This document shows positions 28,089 through 39,719 of a stretch of DNA of 64,000 nucleotides, in pieces (within the stretch, counting starts at the first letter, position 1; every line of letters starts with the position of its first letter). The stretch is taken from assembly GCA_009829735.1 (NCBI GenBank), contig CM020619.1:2486590-2550589 (forward strand). The letters are read 5' to 3'. Source of the DNA: Pyropia yezoensis (Eukaryota; Rhodophyta; Bangiophyceae; Bangiales; Bangiaceae). The position numbers were made by a program, and so were the translations under genes. The notes under the pieces were generated by a model. The model was not told the origin of the DNA, ran no database searches, and saw nothing but the letters and a program-made list of their open reading frames with translations.

Positions 28089-31000
28089 TCACGTTGAGGG
28101 AGGGCTGTTAGGGTCTATCTCATTCCGGGCACAGTACGCCCGGACCTTCTCAGCGGGAAGGTCCTCCACATACTCCCACGTATCATCCTTGGCTTTGTAG
28201 CCAAACCAACGCACCCTCAACATGAGGCGGTCAGTGTCTTCATCCCATCCGTGGTCGATGAACTTATCGAACACGTACTCCTGCGGGCCCTGTTTGGCCG
28301 CAGGCAGTGAGGGGAGGCGCCACGACTCCAACGCACGTGCCCAAGATGGGTCGCCTGCAGGCGGTGGCGCAACTTTGACCACGTCCTGTCCGTTCACTGT
28401 GCGGAGCGGACCCCATCGTCACTTTCGATGGTGAAGCGCCGCCCATCAGTACGAAGGACCTGGTACGGTCCCTTCGTCTGGAATACCAGCTTACCCCCAG
28501 TTGGGGTGTGCGAGTGTACCAGCACCCAGTGACCCTGCTCGGGACATGTTTAGCATTGCGCACCTTTTTGTCAAAGGTACGCTTGTAGCGCTTTTGTGCT
28601 TTGTTCATCTCAGCCCTGACTTTAGGGATGAGGTTTTCAAGCCTAGCGGCGAACTCCGCCTTACTCTCAGTAGGAGTAGGCGTACTGCCACCATCCTCCC
28701 TAGTTGGGAGCGACCGCCGCACGGCAATAGACCGCACGCGACGGGGGGTCACAAAAGCGAGGGGTACTTCCCCTGTAGATGAGTGAACCTGCGAATTGTA
28801 GGCAGTAGTAAGGATAGAAATATATTGGTCCCACGTCTTTACGTGCTCACTCACATAGTGGCGTAGCTGCCTAACAATAGTTTTGTTGAAGCGCTCCACC
28901 TGCCCATTAGTTTGTGGGTGGTAGGGGGTGGCATAGTTTGCCTTAACCCCCAACATATCCAGCACTCCCTGAAACAGTACAGACGCAAATTGCGGTCCAT
29001 TGTCCGATAGTGTACTATCTGGGATGCCATACGCGGCAACCCAGTGATCTAGGAAGGCTGACACGACCGACATGGCCGTGATCTCTGCCAGTGGGATCGC
29101 TCGCGTAAGTTTCGTGAAGCGGTCACAGATGACCAGGAGGTACTGGTTGCCCTCCTCGGTCACGGGCAGTGGCCCAAGGATGTCCATCGCCAACGCGGCG
29201 AAGGGCTCCTTGGCCGGGAACAATAGCATAGCCGTAGTAGGCCGCCGTTCCATCAGACGATTCTGTGCACAACTTGTGCAGGCAGCCACCCAACTGTAGA
29301 TGTCCACCACCATGGACGGCCAGTAGTACCTGGTCCTCAGGGTCTGGTACAGTTTATTAGACCCCAGGTGTCCACCCGTTGGAGCGTTGTGCTCCCTCTC
29401 AAGGATACTGTCCTTGAGGGATGCGGGGACGACAAGTTGTTCGGTCCCCTGGAATACCCCCCTCCTCATGAGGAGGCCATCGTCTCCCAGAAAGAAGCGC
29501 GTCTCAACCACCGTATCCAGTATATCCCTCTGCGACTTGCAGAAGGGATCCTCGGCCTGGGCCTTCACCACCTCGTCCAGGGACAGGGGCAAGTACTTCT
29601 TGTTCCCTGGCGCCTCGGGGTTCAACGCCTGACCCGAGCGCGTGACTACCCCCACGATGGGGATGTCCTCATCGACTGGGTTAGTGTCCAGCCCCTCGGT
29701 AGGTACCCGAGGGAGGCCGTCGGCAAGGGCATGTTGCCTGCCAGGTCGGTACTCAATGTCAAAGTTGAAGGGTGCCAGTCGCACCCTCCACCGGTTGAGA
29801 CGAGTGTTCGTACAGTCCGTCTCGAAGATAAACTGCAACGCGCGGTGGTCACAGCGGATGAGGAACTTCTCACCCTCCAGGTAGTGACGAAGTGACGTCA
29901 CCGCCCATACCACTGCGAGTCCTTCCAACTCGGTGACTCCGTAGTTCTTCTCGGCCGAGTTCAGCCCCTTACTAAAGTATCCCACCGGCAAGTACTCCTT
30001 GTCCGGCTGCTGCTGAAGCAACACACAACCAAGTTGGTCGTAGCTAGCGTCCACATCCAGGATGTAGTGGCCTCCCAACCTGGGAATTGCCAAGATGAGG
30101 GGCTTCAGCAGAAGGTCCCGAAGAGTCTCAAAGGATTCCTGCTCCACCCGACTTGGGGGAGGCAGGTTCTTCGGTAGCGTTGAGCTCACTAGCTCATTCA
30201 ACGGCTTCGCCACCTTGGCGAAGCCCTTGGTGAAACGTCGGTACACGTTACACATCCCGAGGAAGCTCCTCATCTGGGTCTGGGTCCGGGGGTACTGAGC
30301 CTTACGAATGGCCCTCAAGTTCTTCTCGTTAACACTGTGACGCCCCGGACGGACAACATGTCCCAAGTATTCCACCTCTTGAGTAAAGAGGTGGCACTTA
30401 CTCGCCTTCAGAGACACACCGGCGTCAGCAAGTAGCTTGAACACCTGGCCAAGATGGCCAATGTGTTCCTCCGGACTTCGGGAGAACACAATGATATCGT
30501 CTAGGTACACAAGACAGATCTGCCACCGTACTCCGGCCAGAATCATGTCCATAGCGCCCTGGAAAGTTGCCGGCGCGTTACACAGACCAAACGGTAGGCG
30601 TTTGCACTGGTAGGTACCACAGTGACAGGTAAAGGTAGTTTTATGCCTGTCCTCCGGGGCAATGGGAATTTGCCAGTACCCCGCGTTACAGTCCAGGGTA
30701 GAGAACACGTTCGCCTCCCCCAGAGAGTCCAGACAGTCATCCATCCTAGGTAGGGGATAACTGTCCTTCACCGTGCTCTCGTTGAGCTTACGGTAGTCGA
30801 TACAAAACCGGGGGGTCCCATCAACTTTGGGGACTATAACCACCGGACTCGCCCACTCGGCGTTGCTGGCCTCGATCACATCGAGGGCCTCCATGCGAGC
30901 AACTTGCTCCTTAACGAGGGCCCTTGAACGGGGTCCTCCCCTATACGGTTGTTGGCGTATAGGGGGTGCACCGGGCTTCAACTCGATCCGGTGTTGGGTA

Positions 31001-32076
31001 GCTCTCATGAGTCCCAATTGACCATCCCACAACTTGTGATATTGGTCCAAGAGGCGTTCAACTTGAACCCTCAACCTGGGGGGAACACCCTCCATGTTCA
31101 CATGGGGCCGAGGAGAGGTGGCCGACTTGGCTTGATGCTTCTCCTTTCCGGACTTCGGGTCGCTACTTGCGCCCGCGTTCAGGGTGACCGCTACTACCGG
31201 TCCCTCATGTTGGTCGATATAGCCGAACTTGGCTCCCGACTTGAAGTACTTGGGCGTCGGACTCAGGTTCATCACCTGGATCCTCCACAGGACTCCGGCT
31301 TTGGAGTCCATCGTGCCAAGGGCAACATGCACTTGGTGCTTGCGAGCAAGACGGGGGTTAGGGTGCACCAACCCGTTCCCCGAAAAATCAGTTACAACGT
31401 CAACGTGCGCCACCGAGTTGGGGGGCAACGTGACTTTGCGGGCTAAACGCAGGGTAGCAGTAAACCCTTCCCTCACAGAGCAAACAGGCTTCGACTGTGA
31501 GACTGTCACAGGAGCCACAGACTTTCCCTTACCAAGGATGGGGATAGTCTCCCCATTCATCAACTTGACCCAGTACTCGGGGCCACAGATCAAAGGCACT
31601 TGTGTTACGACATAAGGGGTACCCAGAAGCAGGGGTACCGATATATTCTCAACTACACCATAGGTCACGTCGACCTCATGGGTCCCCAACCTAGTTGGTA
31701 GGGTCACGGCACCAACGATGGGAAGTACCCCACCATTGATGTCAATCATATGGTCAGCCTTGGACCTCCAGCGTTGGAGCTTCACCTCCTTTGGTAATAG
31801 CGACTTGCGTATCAAGGAGGCTCCTGACCCGGTATCAAGCACGATGCGGGCACAACAGGCGCGGCCGGGGGCAAGTTGCACCCGTCCAGCCACCTGGAAG
31901 TTCTCACCCGTCAGCATTGCCATGACCCGACGTGGGTTAACGTTCTTGGGGAGTCCTACCCGAGGTGGGCGGACTCCCTTAGGTCGCCGCAGTATCCGGC
32001 ACGGTTGGTTCGTCCTCCTGGCCCACTTGGCCGAGGCTGCCGTTGTGAGCTTCGGACGACCAGCCCCAACGGTCAT
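28089..32076 (-). CDS. pol: pol of element B (first copy)
   Basis: Same domain order as in A: protease DTGSGASLI, RT YLDDIIVFS, RNase H, integrase and chromodomain-like tail. About one break is present near its 3' part. Start codon overlaps the gag stop as ATGA. Confidence 0.9.
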
Positions 32077-34043
32077 TCGTTTCCCGCCGACTTGGCGTCC
32101 GAATCTGAGGGCGGGGAGGAAGACGACGAGTCCGAGGACGACGTGTCCGCCTCCTCCGCCGAGGGTGTGGCGACCGCAGCGACCGGTCGAGACCCACCCT
32201 CGCGGCGTGAACGTACTTCGTTCGTAGCCGACTTTTTACTCGCATTCCTAACAAGTTGTTGGATGCGTTTACTCAACTTGGGGCAATCATATGCCCAGTG
32301 ACCATCGGAGTTGCAGTTCCAACACCGATGGTCCGGTCCGGGAGGGGTCTTCCCAACTGGGGAAGACGAAGAGGTACCCTGGGAAGTTCCCACGGCAGCT
32401 ACCACCCTCTCCTTGCGGACTCGGCGTGCCTCTCTCAACTCTCTGGCCTGGCGCGCCTCCTCCCGTTCCTTGGCCAACTCGGCCTGACGCTCCTGGCGTT
32501 GTTCCTCCCGCAACTTGCGGTAGGCCTCGCCTCTGCGATAGGCGAACCTGGCCAACTCGGCCAGGGTCGCCCGGGTAGTGTTATGCTCCCGGGTCTCCAT
32601 CCGGACTGACCAATGGAGTTCCTCCACAAACCGACTCTTCACCACAGCTTGTGGATGAAGAAACCCACAAAGATTGTTGAGCTTACGGACTCGCTCCGCA
32701 AAGGACAACTCGTCCTCCGCCTCTTCCTGATGGGCTTGCGTAAACTCCTCGACTTGAGAAGCCAACGCTGCCTCATCAACCATGGCTCTCAACAACCAGT
32801 TGACGAGCTCCAAATAGGACGTCACCTCCCCAGCGCCTCCACTTGAGGAGCTGGGCATGACGGACATAAGTTCTGTCCGTAGGTCGCCCTTCGTAAACTC
32901 CTGTAGCATGTAAAAAGCCATGCCTTCACTTATGGCATTGTCGTCACAGGCTTTTGTGAAACGACGTAGGAACTCAAAGACACGGAGGGGGGGAGTTCCA
33001 TCCCACTCCGCTCTGTGCCCAAAAGAATGAAGTGCATTCTTCTTGGCACGGCCCATAGCTCGGGCCTGGTCAGGACCATACGCCACCGACTTGTTGTGGA
33101 GGGCGTAGGTCTCACAGTCAAAGATCCGCTGGTAGACCGGGTTGGTTACCTGAATCTTGGGCGGCACCTCACGTTGAGGGAACAGCCGCTGTGGCACTGG
33201 GGTAAGTCCACCCTCAGTGCCTGTAGTCTGGTACGGCGAGCTTGGTGTAGCCGCCGGCGTTTCCGAGGGGAACTCCCCCGTGAAGGGCGTACGCCCCACC
33301 GCGTATGGTGTGGCTCCCTCGTTGGGAGTCACAGGTGTCGCCCCCAGTTCGGGGCGACCCGAGGTAGGCGTCAGGAGAGATTCCCCCTGCGCCTGTGGGC
33401 TCGAAAGCTCCAATCCGGTCTGGACATTAAGGCCATCTGGCAAACTCGCCACAATCCGATTCAGAATAGTATTCGTCATCGTGACCACCAGGTCCGGCAA
33501 AGTCTGCCGCAACACATTGGTCGCCTCCCGACGGACAGTTTCCGCGAGGAGTGGATTGACGACTCCAGTTGAGTCTCGGTCCGCCTCCGGGAGTCCACCT
33601 GAGGGGTAACCACGTTCCTCAGGGGTCTCAACCGGGGGCATGGGCGCGAGCCCATCGCCGACCAACGGAGGTCCACCGTCCTCCGAAAGCCTAGTTGGCG
33701 ACGGCTCCAAGCCAAAGTTGGCTCCAACCCGAGTGGAACCCGCGGGGACAGTCCTCACCCCTTGGGACGTTCCCGTTGAGTATACCACACGGTGGCCAGA
33801 CTTCGGCCCACCCACATCAGAAGTGTCACCCGAGTGAACTCCCGACTGAGTCGGGGTGGCCTGTTGCCCGCCCGCACTTCCAGTCCTGCTGGCTTGAGGG
33901 ACCTCTAGTCCCTCTGCGACCCCAGGTAAACCCACCTGTGTCTCACCAGTATTCAAAGGCACTGAAGTACGTGCGTCACCCGTGTACTCCCCGGACGACG
34001 GGGGGTCCGAGCTAGCCATGTTGGCTGACGATCCGTATGACAC
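32073..34043 (-). CDS. gag: gag of element B (first copy)
   Basis: Up to 656 codons (an internal ATG 24 nt downstream is also possible). Pro/Thr/Gly-rich N-terminal half, a capsid-like helical region (VFEFLRRFTKACDDNAISEG, LVNWLLRAMVDEAALASQVE), a basic coiled-coil-like stretch rich in Arg/Glu, one CCHC zinc knuckle (CWNCNSDGHWAYDCPK) and an acidic Ser/Asp tail. Looks whole. Confidence 0.9.
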   Translation of the reverse strand: MSYGSSANMASSDPPSSGEYTGDARTSVPLNTGETQVGLPGVAEGLEVPQASRTGSAGGQQATPTQSGVHSGDTSDVGGPKSGHRVVYSTGTSQGVRTVPAGSTRVGANFGLEPSPTRLSEDGGPPLVGDGLAPMPPVETPEERGYPSGGLPEADRDSTGVVNPLLAETVRREATNVLRQTLPDLVVTMTNTILNRIVASLPDGLNVQTGLELSSPQAQGESLLTPTSGRPELGATPVTPNEGATPYAVGRTPFTGEFPSETPAATPSSPYQTTGTEGGLTPVPQRLFPQREVPPKIQVTNPVYQRIFDCETYALHNKSVAYGPDQARAMGRAKKNALHSFGHRAEWDGTPPLRVFEFLRRFTKACDDNAISEGMAFYMLQEFTKGDLRTELMSVMPSSSSGGAGEVTSYLELVNWLLRAMVDEAALASQVEEFTQAHQEEAEDELSFAERVRKLNNLCGFLHPQAVVKSRFVEELHWSVRMETREHNTTRATLAELARFAYRRGEAYRKLREEQRQERQAELAKEREEARQARELREARRVRKERVVAAVGTSQGTSSSSPVGKTPPGPDHRCWNCNSDGHWAYDCPKLSKRIQQLVRNASKKSATNEVRSRREGGSRPVAAVATPSAEEADTSSSDSSSSSPPSDSDAKSAGNE

Positions 34044-34118
34044 GGTCCAAGACCACCGTTCCTCTGAGACAGAGGGCCCCCTACACCCGGGTGCACCCGG
34101 AGGTAAAGTTTACCTCTA

Positions 34119-34136
34119 TCCCCTGCTGCTCCACCA
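34119..34136 (-). other. Primer-binding site of element B
   Basis: 18 bases beginning TGGTGGAGCAG on the sense strand, 2 bases inside the 5' LTR; its complement ends in CCACCA like a tRNA 3' end. Confidence 0.7.
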
Positions 34137-34138
34137 AA

Positions 34139-34607
34139 TGTGGCAAAAACCACAAGCACACACGGCACCCAAGTTGGGGCGGTGTGCCAGGGCTGCCTCC
34201 CGTGTCGGGGGAACCGGAAGAAGTGCAAGTCGCACACACTCTGTCCCTGTTGTGGGGCAAACCCCCCACGGACAAACAAGAAGATGGTGTGTGGTCCAAC
34301 AGTTTCTTGGTCGGGACGGGGACGCAGGGCCAAGCCCCGCTGTCCCTCCCCTTATCCCCCCAGGGTCCACTCAGAATCTCGCCACTCAGAATCTCCCACC
34401 CCAGCACCTGCCCACCGGGCCACACGAAAATTCAAGACGATAAATGCAGAAAACCCTCAAATCCAAGTTGGATTTACTACTAAGCTAACTATCCCAAACT
34501 TAGAGAATATGGACCCAAATGCAGGGGGAGGAACGGATCAGGCTAGTGGCCTGCCGCCCCTTGCATGGCACGTGTTGCCCCCCTACCTGGGGGTCAATAC
34601 TGCCACA
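34139..34607 (-). repeat. LTR of element B (5' LTR)
   Basis: 469 bp, TGTGGCA...TGCCACA. Differs from its partner at 60595-61063 at a handful of positions (about 1 percent), so B looks older than A. Confidence 0.95.
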
Positions 34608-35525
34608 GGCCCAAGTGACCCCGCTGATGCGCTTAGCCACCTTGAACCGCGTCTGCTCCCGGACGGAAAGGGAGTGGAACGGGGCAATCGAGGCCCCCTG
34701 CGATTGGGCCCTCCGCAGGATGGGGACCATGACCGATGCGATATCGGCTGGCTTGACACACAGGGTGGTGGACACCTGGGCAATCGCGTCGGCCCGCCGT
34801 CGGCGGTCCTGCCGCTCCCCAACGACGGCCTTTCTCGGAATGATGATCCGCCGGTAGATCCTTCTTGCACCCTTGACAAAGGTCACACGGATTTCCTCCG
34901 GCTTTGTCTTCTCGACATGGGCGTCGATGAGCCCCTTGATGGTGTCACTGTCTGGTTCAATCGTCAATGAGGGCCCCGTCACCATCGAGAAATGATGGGG
35001 AGCTGGTGCCACTGCTGGTGACACTGACACGCTTGTCAGTGAGACCTGACGTCGTGGGGAAGGGGGCGCGGGAGGGGGTGCCGCGGACGCGGTAGGGGGT
35101 GCCGACCGACTAGCTCGTTCCGCCCTGGACTTGCAACCCTTGCAAACCTTGTCTCGCTGGCGGGGAGGTAGTTGGCGTTGGACGTCGGCCTTATCAGGAT
35201 TCCACAGGAAGGTGAGGCAGGCCGGCCCAGGGGATGCCGCGGCCGTCCGAGGGGATGACCCAGGCTTGTGCACCAGAGGTTGGCACGGGTTGGGGCACCC
35301 CTTCCTTATAGCAGCTGGGGGATTCTTGTAGTAGCAAGCCGAGCACGTCCCGAGGCGCACTCCGTTCGTGTCCTTACCACCAGCGAGGACGCACCGCCGC
35401 ACAGACACAGACGAGCAAAACTGGACGGCATCGTCATCGCCGATGACGCCAGCTCGTACAGCCTTCTGCCAGCGCTCTGTTCCACGGCCCGGCCGTAAAA
35501 ACGACAGCAGGCACACCACGCACAC
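34608..35525 (-). CDS. Transposase-like protein of an unidentified DNA transposon, N-terminal part, split by element B
   Basis: Starts MCVVCLLSFLRPGRG at 35525. It has Cys pairs (GTCSACYYKNPP, DKVCKGCKSRAER) that look like a zinc-binding DNA-recognition region, a Pro/Ala/Ser-rich linker, then a basic helical region (VTFVKGARRIYRRIIIPRKA, EQTRFKVAKRISGVTWA). The frame meets the LTR at 34607. With the middle piece flipped and one copy of the gggcc duplication removed, ...GVTWA runs in frame into HIRAFLGG at 61069, so the C-terminal part is at 61064-63385. See that entry for the catalytic region. The family name is not known to me. Confidence 0.6.
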
Positions 35526-36709
35526 AAAAGCCGGAGCAGCGCCAATAAAAACCTCGTTTACCCGTACACACGCGATGTGTCTGACGGGTGGGCCGAGAAA
35601 AAAAAGAAAAAATCAGTCAGCAAGCCATAGCGGGCAGAGAAGTGAGAAAAAGTGGGTACTGATGTTAGTCAAGTTGCTCTCCGTGAGCTGCTCTATCTCA
35701 TAGAAGAAGGTAGGTCACACAGTGCGCTTGCTAGGTGGTTGCTTTTTGGGCAAGCAAAGACGTACCGTGGAGGGGGGGGGGGCACAAAAAAACAATCAGG
35801 AGCGTCAGGGGTTCCTGCACGTGGCGGCAACATGGTACAGTGTAACCGGACGGGGGAAAAGTTGGGGGGACGGCGTGGGCGATACAGTCAGAGAAAGAAG
35901 CGTGCAGGAGGAGGGTGTCCCATGGAGCAACCGCGGGGAACAGACGCGCTGGTAGCTCGGCGGGACACGCCGATGAGAGATCGCGGCATTCATTTGGAAA
36001 TCAACGTGGCGGGGATTTTTGCGCCACGTGTTAGACCTGTATGTCCGCCCTTAACTGGGGGTGCCCTGGCGGGGTAACACGCAGCATCCCCCCGTCTCGC
36101 CACCGCCTGATTGGAACCAAACCGGGGATGCGTTTCTTTGCTGGTGCGCCTGCAGCCAGGAAGGCGATAGAAGTGAGTACCTGACTCGACGGGTCACGAA
36201 GCCGTGGCTGTTACACCCCCATCGCCATCACCCAAGTCGCGAACAACGGGGCAGATTCCGGGCAGAGCATCACGCGCGCCCGCCAGAGAGCGTGAAGACT
36301 GCGTCTGCCCCGGGCCATGGGGGACCTGCAGGGGCCCATCGGGGGCCCGCGCCCGCTCCGACGCCAGCGCACGCCCCCAACCCTTCGGGGAGCGTCACGG
36401 CTTGTGGTACACGACCCGGTGACAAGTGGAAGACGATCAAAAAAAAATGCTGACGCGGCGGCACGTCAGACGCAAGTCCTAACCCCACCCGCGGAAGGCA
36501 CCATGATCCCAGACCCAGACGACCGCCCCATAAAAAGACAACAACAGAAAAGCATAGGGCCCGCGTGCGCTGGTACCAACACCACTCTACGAACAAAGCG
36601 CCGCCCCTAACAGGCCTGCCGACGAGACCTCGCACGCCATGCAACTCCCAGACCGTACGAAAAAAAAAAAAACCAAGGCCACGCGCCGCCCTCCCCACCC
36701 ACTTCCCCC
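35526..36709. other. 5' side of the candidate DNA transposon and flanking sequence
   Basis: No gene recognised. It contains one candidate inverted terminus of the transposon at 36050-36063 and moderately AT-rich sequence at 35560-35830. Confidence 0.45.
36050..36063. repeat. Candidate terminal inverted repeat of the unidentified DNA transposon (left end)
   Basis: CTTAACTGGGGGTG here and CTTAACTAGGGGTG at 63708-63721 match at 13 of 14 positions. They are direct as printed, but become inverted once the middle piece is flipped. The adjoining 4 bases (ccct at 36064-36067; aggg at 63722-63725) then form a 4-bp target duplication. Confidence 0.4.
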
Positions 36710-37285
36710 TCAAAAGCCCAGGACCCCCCGCTGGACCACCGGCCCCCGGTGGCGGGCCTCACCCGCCGGCCGGGAGCGCACCACCACCTCCTCAGGAGCC
36801 GCCGCACCCCCGTCGGCGTCCACCACAATCCCCTCTCCCGCTCGGCGCACCCCCGCATCCACCCCCGCCCCATACGACAGCACGCCCACAATCGCCACCA
36901 GCGCGGCGAGGCCCACCGCCCGTACCACCGCGGCGTACACCTCGGCCGCCGCGGCGGTGGCGGCCACGTCCGACACACGACGGCGGCGGCGGGCAGCCGC
37001 GGCTGAGGCGCTGCCAGGCCCAGCCATGGCGGTCGACCCCACCCGCCGGGCACCACCGCCGTCGCCACCAGCCACTGGGGAGAGGGGAAATACCCCGTCG
37101 CCGGGAACGCCGCCGCCCGGAGACGGCGCACCCGCCGCCGCCGATGCCGCTGCCGCCGCCGATGCCGACGAAGACGACGACGACGGCGACGACGACGATG
37201 GCGGCGCCGACCGCGACGGCCCAGGCCGGCGGGAGAGGGCCGACAGGCGGGCGGCGAGGTCCGCACGCAGCGCCGCGTCGTCCAT
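36710..37285 (-). CDS. Predicted single-span membrane protein, unknown function
   Basis: 191 codons from MDDAALRADLAARLSALSRR (37285); an upstream in-frame ATG at 37503 would add a proline-rich leader and cannot be excluded. A Ser/Ala/Gly-rich first half is followed by a basic cluster (AAARRRRRVSD), a helix, and one clear membrane segment at about residues 120-145 (VGLAALVAIVGVLSYGAG). The C-terminal 45 residues are charged with a Pro/Arg tail. No signal peptide and no known domain. Codon use and GC match the host genes in 1-15 kb, so it is probably a host gene rather than transposon cargo. It could still be a composition artefact. Confidence 0.4.
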   Translation of the reverse strand: MDDAALRADLAARLSALSRRPGPSRSAPPSSSSPSSSSSSASAAAAASAAAGAPSPGGGVPGDGVFPLSPVAGGDGGGARRVGSTAMAGPGSASAAAARRRRRVSDVAATAAAAEVYAAVVRAVGLAALVAIVGVLSYGAGVDAGVRRAGEGIVVDADGGAAAPEEVVVRSRPAGEARHRGPVVQRGVLGF

Positions 37286-39719
37286 TCCGGGCGGTGGCGG
37301 CGGCGGCGGGTCTGCCGCCGCGGTCGGCACCGCCACCGCCCGCCGTGGGCGACAATGGTGGCAGGGGGGGGTCCCCGACGGCCGGCGAGTAGAGGGGGGC
37401 AGGCGGCCGACAGGGCTCCCGCGGGGGAGGGGGCCAGCGGCGGCGGTGGCGCCGCAACGCTGTGGCGTGAGCAGGGGCGGGGGGGGGAGAAACGTCAGCG
37501 CCATGGGGAACCGCGTGTAGCGGCGGAGGGTGGCGGCCAAGAGGTTGGACAAATGTACACCCAAGGCCCGCTTGAAGGGGGGAGCAGCGGCCAGGGGACG
37601 CACCGGCGACAAAAAAAAATAGAGCTCAACGCAGAGGCCGCCCAAAAGAAAAAAAAAAGAGGCGGCCGGTGCGTCGGGTACGTGACGGGCTTGCGCGTTC
37701 GTGAGCGGTCGAGCCGGCAAACAAAAGGAGCCGCGACAAAAAAAAAGGGCGTAGATCGTCCAGAAGGACTTCTTCCACGGTCGGGTAGCACGATGACTCC
37801 AGCAACGACAGCGCAGGAGCGTCGCAAGCGGAAAAGACAAGGCCCCGACGGCAATCGCCCGTCCAAGAGGGGTGGTACGGCCGGGCAAGCCGCGTTCGTA
37901 TGCGCAGACAGACGGAAAATGGTATGATCAAGTGGTGGGAGTGGCGGGGCAGATGGTGGGAGCGGGCGAGCAGGGGGCGGTCTCGGGCGGGGAGGGGACT
38001 CACCACCGTAGCGTGCGCGGGCGTGCGGCGCGAGCGAGAGGGATGGGTCGGAGCGGAGCGGGCGAGGGGAACACGCGCTCACGCCACGACAGCTGCCACT
38101 GCCCAGGCGGGCCAGGGAAAGGCGAGCCGCCCTACGGCAGGGCCACCCCAGGGCCCGTCGCGCGGTGCGCATCTGCGCGAGCGAGGCGCGCTTGCGGCCC
38201 GTGGGTGGGCCCCCCAGATATTTGGGCGTGTCTCCAAGTGTCACGTGGGATCGTGCTGTGGGAGAGGGGCCCCTGGAGAGGCACGCGTGTGGACGATTTT
38301 CTTCTTGGGGGGACCCCCTGCGGCTGGTGCCCGCCGCAGCGGGTTTGAGTGAAGGATGGGGGACCACTTTTCGCTCTTGGGTCGACTGGAAGGATCATCT
38401 TGTCCGTATCGTCGAGTGAATTAATTTCATCACCTCCGGTGCAGTACTACTGAAAAATCGACACTAAGCATGTTTGATTGTTCTGCTGCCTTTCGTCCTT
38501 CAAAAATCAAGCATTTCGATGGATCGTACCTAAGGGTGAACCCACCAGGCACGTCCGAAGTGACATTTATTTCTGAACTCGTGGGAACCTGGCCGAATAT
38601 TTCACACGTGGCACGTATAGGGAAGACCCGGCTTGGAAAGGGTCACGTACCAACAACACGTTCCCCATATCGCTCCATACAGCATTTGGCGATGTTCATC
38701 GCAGTGAACGTAAGTACAACCGGATAGCAAACCCGCGAATCGGGAGCTGGTCGGAACGCGGTCGGGCGTTCCACAGGATCGGCCTGTATGGGGAACGCAC
38801 CCCCCCCTTCCGACCAGGTCCGAGTCTCGGATTGGCCGATTGGCAGGCCACGACGACTGTTTCCGTGATTGAACTCAAAGTCACGTTTTCGAGATCAAGA
38901 TTTTGACGAGCACAAAAAGTCACACGTCACAAGGTCGTTGCAATCCGGGCCCGTCGGCGAACCACGTGCTCCATGGTACCATGGCACCTGCCGCGTGCCT
39001 GTCATCCAGCTGTCAGAAAAGCACTGACCCCTCGACAGGGGGCGTGGACGGGGGGGGGGGGGATGCGCGCGGGTGCGGTGGGCCCCTCGAGCGGACCCTG
39101 ACGTGGTCCGCCGACAGAAAGTCGACGTTCCGTGTCGCGGCCGCTGGGGCGTGTCACGTTGCGAGCCGTGGACGGCGGGGATGGGGCCCCTGGCACACGT
39201 CCACGAGAGGGGCGGCAATCGGTGGGGGGGTGCTAGAGCCACTGCCAGCAGGAGGGGCGGCTCCCGCGTGGAGCGGGGCCCTTTCCACAGCCTCAGAATC
39301 AGGGCAGTTGGGGGGGGGGGCGCAGAACCGGCGCCAGGAGGGGGGGCGTTGGGCGCCTGGAGCGGGGCCCCTTCCACAGACCCTCAAAATCAGGGCAGTG
39401 GGGGGGGGGGGGAGCGCAGAACGGGCCCCAGGTGGGCTGGCAGGTCGCTCCCTGTGCCGGTAGCCAGTTTGGGGGGGGTGGAGCGCCAGGGGGGTGGGGG
39501 GCGGTGCGCTGGTGGCGCCGCGTCCGTCGTCGCACGCGGTGGCCGTTGACGACGCGACCATCTCTTTCCGCACCATCACCGTCCTGTCCGCCTCACCATC
39601 GCCGTACCCTCCACCACGACGCCACCATTCCTTTTCTCACCACCACAGTCCCCTCCCTCACGACGCTGCACCCTCCATCACCGTATCCTCCCCCTCGCGA
39701 CACGTCCGTCGGCACGGCC
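37286..39719. other. Region between the membrane-protein gene and the Harbinger transposase
   Basis: No convincing gene. AT-richer DNA at about 38370-38930 has a short open frame (38470-38727 +, beginning MFDCSAAFRPSKIKHFDG) without a recognised motif. Tandem 89-bp repeats lie at 39271-39447. One end of the Harbinger element should be in this stretch, but I could not find its inverted repeat. Confidence 0.4.
39271..39447. repeat. Two-copy tandem repeat, period 89 bp
   Basis: Copies start GAGCGGGGCCCTTTCCACAG at 39271 and GAGCGGGGCCCCTTCCACAG at 39360, and both continue through a variable G run and GCGCAGAAC. It lies shortly upstream of the transposase start. Confidence 0.75.

Larger units (their letters stand above)
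25978..34607 (-). mobile_element. Ty3/gypsy LTR retrotransposon, element B, first assembled copy (partial)
   Basis: Sense strand is minus: 5' LTR (34139-34607), primer-binding site, gag (34043-32073), pol (32076-28089) and the antisense frame (to 27977), cut by the gap before its 3' LTR. Same family as A with a few percent protein divergence. Its sequence agrees with the second B copy at 52776-61063, for example KEVKLQRWRSKADH in the protease region. It has several breaks, concentrated in the antisense frame towards the gap, which may be assembly error. Outer flank ggccc (34608-34612) pairs with the reverse complement of 61064-61068. Confidence 0.95.

Noticed and set aside
38370-38410. Sequence resembling the 3' end of 18S rRNA (GGAAGGATCAT)
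   Set aside because: Only this short word matches; no rRNA sequence is next to it.
16051-38490. Similar words near 16053 and 38471 as Harbinger inverted ends
   Set aside because: 16 of 19 matches is about what chance gives over several kilobases on each side, and no TWA duplication was seen.
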